From Scatolibacter rhodanostii (GTDB taxonomy: Bacteria; Bacillota; Clostridia; Oscillospirales; Acutalibacteraceae), in contig NZ_FZLO01000002.1 in assembly GCF_900197595.1 (NCBI RefSeq), positions 248,001 through 312,000 on the forward strand: a stretch of DNA of 64,000 nucleotides. Direction: 5' to 3'. The notes under the pieces are model-generated. The model had not been told where the DNA came from and did not search any database. It was given only the letters and a program-made list of their open reading frames with translations. The number at the start of each line of letters is the position of its first letter. The first letter of the stretch is position 1. Positions 1 through 7,272 of the stretch are shown one piece after another. The translations under genes were made by a program, and so were the position numbers.

Positions 1-872
1 ATATAATTACCAGCCAAATTGAACACCACTCTATTTTAAGAGTTTGTCAGGAGTGGGAAAAAGAGGGCGGTACTGTTACCTATCTGCCCGTTGATAAAAA
101 CGGTTTAGTTAACCCCGCTGATGTTGAAAAGAGCATTCGTGGAAATACTGCTCTTGTGTCTATTATGGCGGCCAACAATGAAATCGGTACTCTTCAGCCT
201 CTTCAAGAAATCGGAGGTATCTGTCGTAGTCACAATGTCCTTTTTCATACTGACGCTGTGCAGGCTGTGGGGCATCTTCCGATCAACCCTCATGATATCC
301 CTGTCGATTTATTTTCCTTTTCTGCTCATAAATTTCACGGTCCTAAAGGAATCGGAGGGCTTTATGTCAACCGTTCTGTCAATCTTCCTCCCCTTCTTTT
401 CGGTGGCGAACAAGAACGTGCGAAACGGCCCGGCACCCAAAATGTTGCCGCCGCTGTAGGGCTTTCTACGGCCTTATCGCTTGCTTGCCAAGAAATGACG
501 GAAAGAAATGAAAAAATCAGAAAATTACGTGATTTGCTCATTGAGAATGTGCTTAAAATTCCAGGCAGTTCCTTAAACGGAGACCCGAATCAGCGTTTGC
601 CCGGCAACGCTAATTTCTGCTTTGAGGGCATTGAGGGTGAATCACTTCTCTTAATGATGGACATGCACAATATTTATTGTTCCTCCGGCTCTGCTTGCAC
701 CAGCGGTGCCACTGACCCCAGCCATGTAATCTTGGCATTGGGTGTGCCGAAAGACCTCGCGCGTAGTTCGGTGCGCATAAGCCTGAGCCACCTAAACACA
801 GAGGAAGATGTTAGGCAAATTATCTCGGTACTTGAAGAAGCGATTAGCCGTTTACGGCGTCTGCGTCCTTAA
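1..872 (+). CDS. Cysteine desulfurase, 5' end missing
   Basis: Pyridoxal-phosphate enzyme that takes sulfur from cysteine for Fe-S cluster or tRNA thiolation pathways. The reading frame is open from the first bases of the window, so the start lies outside. Visible are the cofactor-pocket motif around HTDAVQAVGH, the Schiff-base lysine in SAHKFHGPKG, and the mobile active-site cysteine in SSGSACTSG near the C-terminus. This is the NifS/IscS class V aminotransferase fold. The short spacing in the cysteine loop fits group I enzymes. Which paralogue it is (IscS, NifS or a tRNA-thiolation partner) cannot be told because the upstream neighbour is not visible. A strong hairpin terminator follows the stop. 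Confidence 0.93.
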   Translation, partial: IITSQIEHHSILRVCQEWEKEGGTVTYLPVDKNGLVNPADVEKSIRGNTALVSIMAANNEIGTLQPLQEIGGICRSHNVLFHTDAVQAVGHLPINPHDIPVDLFSFSAHKFHGPKGIGGLYVNRSVNLPPLLFGGEQERAKRPGTQNVAAAVGLSTALSLACQEMTERNEKIRKLRDLLIENVLKIPGSSLNGDPNQRLPGNANFCFEGIEGESLLLMMDMHNIYCSSGSACTSGATDPSHVILALGVPKDLARSSVRISLSHLNTEEDVRQIISVLEEAISRLRRLRP

Positions 873-901
873 ATGGCTATTGACAATTTCATAAAAAAGA
901 G

Positions 902-938
902 GATAGAGAAAGGCTGTGGGTGCCTTTCTCTATCTTTA
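902..938. terminator. Bidirectional hairpin terminator
   Basis: A perfect 13-bp inverted repeat (arms 902-914 and 922-934, loop of seven) sits 30 bases after the cysteine desulfurase stop. On the minus strand it is followed by a T run, so it can also end transcripts of the methyltransferase. Confidence 0.75.
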
Positions 939-1082
939 TAATGATCAAAACTTTGCCTTCAAAAGCTCCCCAATAATTCATCTTTGCGCCTTTTGGTATA
1001 GTACCTTTGAAAACAAAGCTTTGCTTGCTTTTAGTATGAGTTGTTCTTCGAATTTTATACTTTTGCTTTAAAGCTAAGAACA

Positions 1083-1850
1083 CTATTTTTCTGCGAGCAT
1101 AAAAAATCGGGGAAAACGAAAAATAATTTTTCCGTCTTGTTGAGCAGGATATGCCCGCTTCACTTTTTCAAAAACTTGTTTCTGAAATTCATCCGCTAGT
1201 TCGCTGGAAAGAGATTGAATATAAGGACGCAGTCCTGTTCCACGATACCAATCCATAATTGCTTCGTGATTCTCCATAATGTGAAAATAGGTGGTCTGCC
1301 AAAGAGTAAATGACTCTGCACAGACGTTAAAAATATCATAATAATCGTTTTGCGCTAAGTTATGAAAAATTTTTGGTTCGTCAATTTTGTCTGCCCATTC
1401 TTTCTTTTTCACAAGATTCATAATGATTTTTTGAATTGGCTCTTCTTCATTCATTGGTGTTTGAATTGCTAAAATTCCGCCTTTTTTCAGACATTTCATC
1501 ATATTAGGGATGAGCAACTTGTGATTTTGTATCCACTGAATACAAGCATTGGAGAAGACAACATCAAAGTCTGTACCTAATTTGGTCAAATCATCTGATG
1601 CATTAAAGACACGAAAAAAAGTTTTTTTATCCGTTTGACACGCTTGTTCAATCATCTCAGGAGAACTATCAATTCCCAAAATTTCAGCGTCTGGATATTT
1701 TTTTCTTAAAACAGCGGTACTGTTTCCAGGGCCACATCCAATATCCAAAATCTTCTTTGGTTTTGCAACATCAATTTCATTTGCCAAATCTCTTGCCGGC
1801 TTTGTCCGTTCTTTTTCAAACTTTAAATATTGTTCCGAATTCCAATTCAT
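1083..1850 (-). CDS. tam: Trans-aconitate 2-methyltransferase-like SAM methyltransferase
   Basis: Predicted soluble class I SAM-dependent methyltransferase of 255 residues. Motif I is ILDIGCGPGNST, followed by the acidic strand-2 residue in GIDSSPEMIEQA. Resemblance to E. coli Tam runs along the whole chain: WN..YLKF..ER.RPA at the N-terminus, NACIQW after motif II, and TTYFHIM then TGLRPYIQSL in the C-terminal half. Tam methyl-esterifies trans-aconitate, a by-product that inhibits aconitase. The ATG at 1850 is preferred because an AAGGAGAAGG ribosome site lies just upstream; an upstream in-frame start would include that site. The gene stands alone. The exact substrate is inferred from similarity. 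Confidence 0.8.
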   Translation of the reverse strand: MNWNSEQYLKFEKERTKPARDLANEIDVAKPKKILDIGCGPGNSTAVLRKKYPDAEILGIDSSPEMIEQACQTDKKTFFRVFNASDDLTKLGTDFDVVFSNACIQWIQNHKLLIPNMMKCLKKGGILAIQTPMNEEEPIQKIIMNLVKKKEWADKIDEPKIFHNLAQNDYYDIFNVCAESFTLWQTTYFHIMENHEAIMDWYRGTGLRPYIQSLSSELADEFQKQVFEKVKRAYPAQQDGKIIFRFPRFFMLAEK

Positions 1851-2001
1851 TCTATCCTTCTCCTTACCAAGTAAAAGCACTATTTTTTCTGTTTCATCTA
1901 TTCTACACTAATGCTCTAACATTCTTTATCCTTCTATTCACAAAACAAACTTTTAATGAAAATCCACTCTATCTCCAAATCAAAACTTATTTCAGAATAT
2001 A

Positions 2002-2038
2002 AAAATACTGCCAACAGAAAGTCTGCTGACAGTGTTTT
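2002..2038 (-). terminator. Terminator of the decarboxylase operon
   Basis: Imperfect 12-bp inverted repeat (2007-2018 with 2022-2033) just after the alpha-subunit stop, with T runs on both sides. It ends the three-gene decarboxylase operon. Confidence 0.7.
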
Positions 2039-2047
2039 TTGTTTACT

Positions 2048-3532
2048 TTAGAAATTCCCGCCGGTTAAATCTTCTACAATCAGTGTTCTCACACGATTGT
2101 CAGAAGCAGCTGCAGGAGCAGCTTGCACAGCAGGTGCTGCCTGTGCTACAGGAGCAGCCGCTTTTGCTTCTTCTTTAACAGGTTCAGCAGCTTCACCACC
2201 GGCATTGCGCCATTTGATAAACTTTTCTGCTACCTGTGGGAACAAAGCATAGCTTAGAACATCTTCTTCGCTCTTTGCAAACTCTTTGCTCTCTTCTCTA
2301 TATTTATCCATTTCAGGAGCAAGCAAATCAGCAGGACGGCAAGTAATCACTTCTTCGTCGCCAATTGCTTTTTTGCGGACTTCTTCATTTACAGGAGCTG
2401 GAAGCTGTCCATATTCACCCTTCAACAGACCTTTAGATTCTTTGGAAACCATTTTGTAGCGTTCGCCTGCCAAAATATTCAGCACAGCTTGTGAACCAAC
2501 AATCTGACTGGTTGGGGTAACAAGCGGCGGATAACCAAAATCTTCTCTTACACGTGGAATTTCAGCCAGCACATCATAATATTTATCTTGTGCGTTAGCC
2601 TGCTTCAACTGAGAAATCAGGTTAGAAAGCATGCCGCCGGGTACCTGGTACAATAGCGTATTGGTATCAACCTTCAAGACTTTCGGGTCAATATCCAATT
2701 TATCAGCCACCGTGCGGAAATGAGCAGCAGCTTCACTCAAAAGGCCTAAATCAAAACCGGTATCACGGCTTGTGCCTTGCAGTGTAGCAACCAAAGATTC
2801 CGTTGCCGGCTGAGCTGTACCGTTTGCCATAGGTGACAGAGCACAGTCTACAATATCTACACCAGCTTGAATCGCCATGAGGTTGGTCATGTCGCCTGTA
2901 CCTGTTGTGTTATGAGTATGCAGATGAATCGGCACACTGACATTATCTTTCAGCTTTTTCACAAGTGAATAAGCATCATAAGGCAAAAGCAAGTTTGCCA
3001 TGTCTTTGATACAGATAGAATCGGCACCCATTTTCTCAAGCTTCATCGCAAGCTTCACGAAATATTCTTCGCTGTGTACAGGGCTTTTGGTGTAACTGAT
3101 TGCTACTTCACAGTGTCCCCCGTACAGCTTAATGAATTTAATGGCGGCTTCCATATTTCTGGTGTCGTTGAGCGCATCAAAAACACGAACAACGTCAATG
3201 CCGTTTTCAATGGATTTTTTGCAGAATTGTTCAACAACATCATCTGCATAATGTTTATAACCTAAAATATTCTGACCGCGCAAAAGCATCTGCAATTTTG
3301 TGTTCGGCATTGCTTTTTTCAGCGCTCTGAGTCTTTCCCATGGGTCTTCGTTTAGAAAGCGCATACATACATCAAATGTAGCACCGCCCCAACATTCCAG
3401 TGACCAATATCCAACTTTATCCAGAATCTCGCAGGCCGGAAGCATATCTTCCAGACGCATACGAGTGGCAGCTTGAGATTGATGAGCGTCACGCAGAATG
3501 GTATCCATAATTTTAACTGGATTCTTTGCCAT
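2048..3532 (-). CDS. oadA: Oxaloacetate decarboxylase-type carboxyltransferase alpha subunit
   Basis: Carboxyltransferase subunit (494 residues) that moves CO2 from a carboxy-acid substrate to biotin. The N-terminal DRE-TIM barrel begins with MDTILRDAHQS, and the metal-binding HLHTHNTTGTG motif is present, as is the lysine in ICIKDMANLL. A conserved PYC/OadA domain follows. The C-terminus is an Ala/Pro linker ending in a short tail without a biotin lysine, so biotin is carried by the separate upstream protein. Substrate could be oxaloacetate, methylmalonyl-CoA or another acid; the sequence looks most like OadA/PycB. It is the last gene of a gamma, carrier, alpha operon. Confidence 0.88.
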   Translation of the reverse strand: MAKNPVKIMDTILRDAHQSQAATRMRLEDMLPACEILDKVGYWSLECWGGATFDVCMRFLNEDPWERLRALKKAMPNTKLQMLLRGQNILGYKHYADDVVEQFCKKSIENGIDVVRVFDALNDTRNMEAAIKFIKLYGGHCEVAISYTKSPVHSEEYFVKLAMKLEKMGADSICIKDMANLLLPYDAYSLVKKLKDNVSVPIHLHTHNTTGTGDMTNLMAIQAGVDIVDCALSPMANGTAQPATESLVATLQGTSRDTGFDLGLLSEAAAHFRTVADKLDIDPKVLKVDTNTLLYQVPGGMLSNLISQLKQANAQDKYYDVLAEIPRVREDFGYPPLVTPTSQIVGSQAVLNILAGERYKMVSKESKGLLKGEYGQLPAPVNEEVRKKAIGDEEVITCRPADLLAPEMDKYREESKEFAKSEEDVLSYALFPQVAEKFIKWRNAGGEAAEPVKEEAKAAAPVAQAAPAVQAAPAAASDNRVRTLIVEDLTGGNF

Positions 3533-3582
3533 AGCTTCTCTCCTCCGTTTGCTGTTTTATTTCATATTACCTATTTTTATAA

Positions 3583-3972
3583 TTAGGCAATTGTACAAAG
3601 AGGTGTACCGCTTTCAACAGTTGCACCTGCGCTGACAGCAACAGAAGTCACAACACCGTCTTTGGGCGCCATGATTTCATTTTCCATTTTCATAGCTTCT
3701 AAAATCATCAGCACATCGCCTGATTTAACTGCTTGGCCTGCAGAAACGTTGACTGAAAGAATTGTGCCGGGCATTGGTGAAGCAATTTCTTCACCTGCGC
3801 CTGCCGGTGCTGCAACTGGTGTTGCCTCAACAACGGGAGCTGGTGCAGCTGCAACAGGAGCTGGAGCAGCAACCTGTACGGGAGCAGCTGCGGGTGCCGG
3901 TGTGCCTTCTGCGACTTCGGATACATTGACTTCATACGTTGAGCCGTTAACTGTTACGTGATATGTTTTCAT
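3583..3972 (-). CDS. Biotin carboxyl carrier protein of the decarboxylase
   Basis: Small carrier (129 residues from the ATG at 3972) whose C-terminal half is a biotinyl domain with the biotinylation motif EAMKMEN. Between a short N-terminal beta stretch (KTYHVTVNGSTYEVNV) and that domain is a flexible linker of about 40 Ala/Pro/Val residues, which lets biotin swing between active sites. The second ATG is preferred: the AAAGG site is nine bases before it but only three before the first ATG at 3978. It resembles GcdC/MmdC-type subunits and lies between gamma and alpha genes. Confidence 0.9.
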   Translation of the reverse strand: MKTYHVTVNGSTYEVNVSEVAEGTPAPAAAPVQVAAPAPVAAAPAPVVEATPVAAPAGAGEEIASPMPGTILSVNVSAGQAVKSGDVLMILEAMKMENEIMAPKDGVVTSVAVSAGATVESGTPLCTIA

Positions 3973-4033
3973 AGCCATAGACCTTTCTTCTGAAAATTAA
4001 TAGTTACATTGTTACAAGGCAAAGGGTGTAAAA

Positions 4034-4375
4034 TCACACTCTGCGAATGGAGTGAATGCGAAGACGAGAAACGTCAGTTCCTGTCGATTCTGCAATTGCA
4101 GCGGCCATCACCGCCACGAGTTCACCTTTGTTTTCATTGACCTGCATTGCCGGAGCGACTGGTAAATTCGCCGTTTGTGCAGCTTGCGACTGAACCAAAG
4201 TTCCTGTTGGTTTGTCTGCTATTCTTTTGAGTTTTGCTGCAATATAAATTAACACAATTGCGATGACAGCCGTAATGGCTACTGCCGCAATGAGCAAGCC
4301 CATCAGTTTTTCAGTCTGAAAAGCGTCCTGCAGTACCTCTTTAACCAGGTTTTTAACTTCGTTTTGAACTACCAT
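4034..4375 (-). CDS. Sodium pump decarboxylase gamma subunit (OadG family)
   Basis: A 113-residue protein with one membrane helix (GLLIAAVAITAVIAIVLIY) followed by a Thr/Gln/Ala-rich linker. The C-terminal block ELVAVMAAAIAEST...RLRIHSIRRV is typical of OadG/MmdD, where the tail helps assemble the complex. The ATG at 4375 has a GGAGAG site seven bases upstream, so the longer frame start at 4408 is unlikely. First gene of the operon. No beta subunit (the sodium channel, OadB) is encoded here, so the pump must use one from elsewhere or work differently. Confidence 0.82.
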   Translation of the reverse strand: MVVQNEVKNLVKEVLQDAFQTEKLMGLLIAAVAITAVIAIVLIYIAAKLKRIADKPTGTLVQSQAAQTANLPVAPAMQVNENKGELVAVMAAAIAESTGTDVSRLRIHSIRRV

Positions 4376-4464
4376 AGTTCTCTCCTTTCTGTTTAATCCA
4401 ATAAACAAGGAAGATTAAGCACTTTGAAAAACAGCCCATACTCCCACATTTTATTCTTGTTTCT

Positions 4465-4493
4465 ATCATATCATTATTCAGTTCTCATTACAA
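4465..4493 (-). promoter_or_regulatory. Sigma-A promoter of the decarboxylase operon
   Basis: TTGTAA (4488-4493) and TATGAT (4465-4470) on the minus strand are separated by exactly 17 bases and lie 90 bases upstream of the gamma-subunit start. Confidence 0.65.
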
Positions 4494-4608
4494 GCTTTTT
4501 GTCTCAAAAATTGACGAAAAAAGCACAGTGTTTGTTTATTTTTTTAATTTAACCCCTCCTAATATCTCAAAATATTTTACTCTATTTTGACAGAATATTC
4601 TATGTGTC

Positions 4609-4637
4609 TTGCAAAATTTATAGATTAATAGTAGAAT
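4609..4637 (+). promoter_or_regulatory. Possible promoter for the MATE gene
   Basis: TTGCAA and TAGAAT spaced by 17 bases, about 350 bases before the MATE start. The rest of the 575-base gap (4409-4983) is very AT-rich. I see no gene or clear terminator there. Confidence 0.35.
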
Positions 4638-4983
4638 AAAGCTAAGACTATTTTTGAATTACGAAAACTGCTGTCCTTTTTCGCCATTCAAAAAAGTTCT
4701 TTATTTTGTTTTAGCCTTTTTGTACATTGTAAAACTAATTTTATCTATTATTACGAATCACTTTCTGTGATTTTTATGCTTTTATACTTATACTTTTCCA
4801 TTATATTTTTGACTCTTTCGCAAGCCTTAATTTTTTTTCTTTTTTCTCCTTCCAAAAACGTGCTGTTTAAATAAGGAGAAAGTGACTTATAGCAAAACTG
4901 ATTTTTCAGAAATTTTTAATTTTGTGAGCTGAAAATGCGGCAAATACTTTCGCACAATTATCACTTTTAAGAAAGGGTCTCCC

Positions 4984-6309
4984 ATGTTTTCTAATAAAAG
5001 TCTTCGCAATTTAATTGTCCCCCTAATTATCGAACAATTTCTTGCTGTTACAATCGGTATCGCGAATACCGCTATGGTTTCTTCAGTGGGAGAAGCAGCA
5101 GTTTCAGGCGTCTCGTTGGTTGACTCAATCAACTTGCTGCTGATTAATCTCTTTTCTTCTATTGCTACTGGAGGAGCCGTGGTTGCCTCACAATACCTTG
5201 GAAAAGGGGAACGCTGGAACGCGAACAAAATCGCCAATCAACTAGAATATTTTTCTGTAGGTGCTTCTCTTTTAATTGCTGCTTTTGCCATTATTTTCCG
5301 AGATACCATCTTACAAGTGGTCTTTCGTGAACTTTCTGATGAAGTTATGCAAAATGCGCGCATCTATTTTTTACTTTCTGCCATTTCCTACCCTTTCTTG
5401 GCTGTTTATAACGCCGGTGCCGCTTTATTCCGTTCAATGGGCAACTCTAAAATTTCAATGCTGATTGCTATATTGATGAATATTATTAATATCTCTATTA
5501 GTGCTGTCGGAATTTATATGTTTAACCTTGGCGTCATGGGCGCAGCTCTCGCCTCTCTTTGTGCTCGTATAGTAGGTTCCATCGTCATCACGATTTTACT
5601 GCTGAATCCAAATCGAGAAATTTATTTAGATCAGATTTGGAAAGTTAAAATACATCTTGAATACATAAAAAAAATAATGAAAATCGGTATTCCTAGCGGG
5701 CTAGAAAACAGTGTTTTTCAGCTGGGAAAAATCCTTACCATGAGTATTGTTTCCAGCTTTGGTACTGCCGCCATTACCGCTAATGCGGTTGCAGGTAACT
5801 TATCCTCCATTCAGATTATTCCTGGCAGTGCTATCGGCATGGCTATGCTGACAATTATAGGACAGAGCGTTGGTGCACGAGATATTAAAGGTGCCAAGAC
5901 CTATACAAAAAGGTTAATGATTATTGCTTATGTTTCTGTCTGGATTACCACTGTAGCTATTTTTCTTTCTAAAGATTTAATTTTAGGTGTATATAATTTA
6001 TCTACAGAGACCACTGATATTTTAATTCAGTTGTTCCTCGTACACGCTTTCTGCTGTGTGTTAATATGGCCACTTTCCTTCACGCTTCCTAATGCACTTC
6101 GAGCTGCGGGTGATGCAAAATTCACAATGATTACTTCACTGCTTTCTATGTGGATATTCCGTATTGCTTTCAGCTACATTTTGGCATTTTACTTTGATAT
6201 GAATGTCTTTGGCATTTGGGTCGCTATGTGTATCGACTGGCTTTTCCGCTCCATTTGCTTTATAATTCGCTTTGCTCGTGGCAAATGGCAAAATCATCGA
6301 CTGGTCTAA
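4984..6309 (+). CDS. MATE family multidrug/sodium antiporter
   Basis: Integral membrane protein of 441 residues with about twelve predicted helices in two homologous halves. The N-terminus NLIVPLIIEQFLAVTIGIANTAMVS and the repeated element in the second half (GIPSGLENSVFQLGKI) are typical of MATE (NorM/DinF-like) efflux proteins, which export cationic drugs or metabolites in exchange for Na+ or H+. The start has AAAGGG at normal distance. It is monocistronic, and the substrate cannot be deduced. Confidence 0.88.
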   Translation: MFSNKSLRNLIVPLIIEQFLAVTIGIANTAMVSSVGEAAVSGVSLVDSINLLLINLFSSIATGGAVVASQYLGKGERWNANKIANQLEYFSVGASLLIAAFAIIFRDTILQVVFRELSDEVMQNARIYFLLSAISYPFLAVYNAGAALFRSMGNSKISMLIAILMNIINISISAVGIYMFNLGVMGAALASLCARIVGSIVITILLLNPNREIYLDQIWKVKIHLEYIKKIMKIGIPSGLENSVFQLGKILTMSIVSSFGTAAITANAVAGNLSSIQIIPGSAIGMAMLTIIGQSVGARDIKGAKTYTKRLMIIAYVSVWITTVAIFLSKDLILGVYNLSTETTDILIQLFLVHAFCCVLIWPLSFTLPNALRAAGDAKFTMITSLLSMWIFRIAFSYILAFYFDMNVFGIWVAMCIDWLFRSICFIIRFARGKWQNHRLV

Positions 6310-6353
6310 ACAGAAAACAAGCCAATAAACGATGGTCTTTGTAATAAAACTAT

Positions 6354-6488
6354 GATATAATAGAATCCAACTTTATTGGATTCATGAGAAAAATAGGTTC
6401 TCGGCACGACGTGCCTCCCGACGCAAGCGTCAACACCTATTTTTAAAACTGTTTTACGATATAATAGAATCCAACTTATTGGATTCAT
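6354..6488. repeat. Direct-repeat pair flanking a folded core
   Basis: Two nearly identical copies of about 31 bases (6354-6385 and 6458-6488) differ by one T in the centre. Each starts with GATATAATAG, which contains a perfect -10 hexamer, and then an inverted repeat with arms GAATCCAA and TTGGATTC (6363-6383 and 6467-6486). The copies enclose the folded core listed separately. It could be a small mobile element, a duplicated operator-promoter, or an RNA element. It lies between the MATE and DUF4364 genes and holds no credible coding frame. Confidence 0.6.
6389..6444. other. Three-way-junction palindrome
   Basis: The outer arms AAAAATAGGT (6389-6398) and ACCTATTTTT (6435-6444) pair perfectly. 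Inside are two GC-rich hairpins, GGCAC/GTGCC (6403-6415) and GACGC/GCGTC (6420-6431). The result is a cloverleaf-like fold of 56 bases, much richer in GC than its surroundings. Confidence 0.6.
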
Positions 6489-6591
6489 TTGAGTTTCTTT
6501 TTATCCTTAGACCGATGAATTAAATCTCCTCGCAAAATTACTATTTTATTATTCACACGCTCTGCTTGTTTTACAAAAAGGAGTTGCTTTT

Positions 6592-7143
6592 ATGTCCCCT
6601 TATGATGCTTTCACCGCAGGAGTTGACCCGGGCGGTCTGCGCACAAAAAATGACATCCGCATTTTAATTTGCTATATTTTAGAGAGTGTGAATGCCCCAC
6701 TTTCTGGTGATGATCTTGCACAAATATTACAAGAGAAATCTTTGGCCAACTATTTTGAAATTATTGATGCCATTAACGCTCTAATTGAAAAAGAAAATAT
6801 TCAAGCAGATGAAAATGGCGATTACCTAATCTGCGAAACCGGACGAAAAATTGCAGATACACTAGATACCACTCTCCCACTTTCTGTTCGCGATAAGGCC
6901 TTAGAAGCTGCGGTAACCACCATGGCTAGAACACGCAGTGAAAAAGAAAACAAAGTAGAAATTATCCGTGAAGAAAAGGGCTTTCGAGTAATTTGCCATA
7001 TCTCAGGCGGCGATGTCGATTTAATGGAAATTTCTATTTATGTTCCCCACGAGAAACAAGCAAAAATGGTGAAATCCAACTTTCACAGCAATCCGGGCAA
7101 AATTTATGAGCTGATTTTAAATGCCCTTACTGGTAATCTATAA
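6592..7143 (+). CDS. DUF4364 family protein
   Basis: A 183-residue soluble protein whose N-terminus (YDAFTAGVDPGGLRTKNDIRILICYIL) is characteristic of DUF4364, common in Clostridia. The first 80 residues look like a winged helix (SGDDLAQILQ, then DAINALIEKE), as in small transcription regulators. The C-terminal half has an alpha/beta pattern without catalytic motifs. The ribosome site AAAGGAG lies eight bases before the ATG. Its targets are unknown. The strange palindrome element lies just upstream and could be involved in its control. Confidence 0.8.
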   Translation: MSPYDAFTAGVDPGGLRTKNDIRILICYILESVNAPLSGDDLAQILQEKSLANYFEIIDAINALIEKENIQADENGDYLICETGRKIADTLDTTLPLSVRDKALEAAVTTMARTRSEKENKVEIIREEKGFRVICHISGGDVDLMEISIYVPHEKQAKMVKSNFHSNPGKIYELILNALTGNL

Positions 7144-7219
7144 TACTTGTTATAGATTGTCTTCTATTTTGAATACGCCTTCTACATAAGTAATCTTGAA
7201 CTCTTTCTGCAAATTAAAA

Positions 7220-7253
7220 GGACGATACTGATTCCCTCAGTATCGTCCTTTTT
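7220..7253. terminator. Convergent bidirectional terminator
   Basis: Perfect 11-bp stem (7220-7230 with 7238-7248) followed by T runs on both strands, between the convergent DUF4364 and purL genes. Confidence 0.9.
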
Positions 7254-7272
7254 GAATTCTTCAATTCTATTC

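Noticed and set aside
889-1083. A 64-codon minus-strand frame beginning with GTG at the end of the tam gene, with a protein-like stretch (FKGTIPKGAKMNYWGAFEGKV).
   Set aside because: It runs through the terminator hairpin before stopping and lacks a ribosome site. It may be a decayed gene fragment, but I cannot support it as a gene.
6306-6488. A 60-codon minus-strand frame across the repeat element after the MATE gene.
   Set aside because: It is composed of the palindromes and repeats themselves and has no ribosome site or family resemblance.
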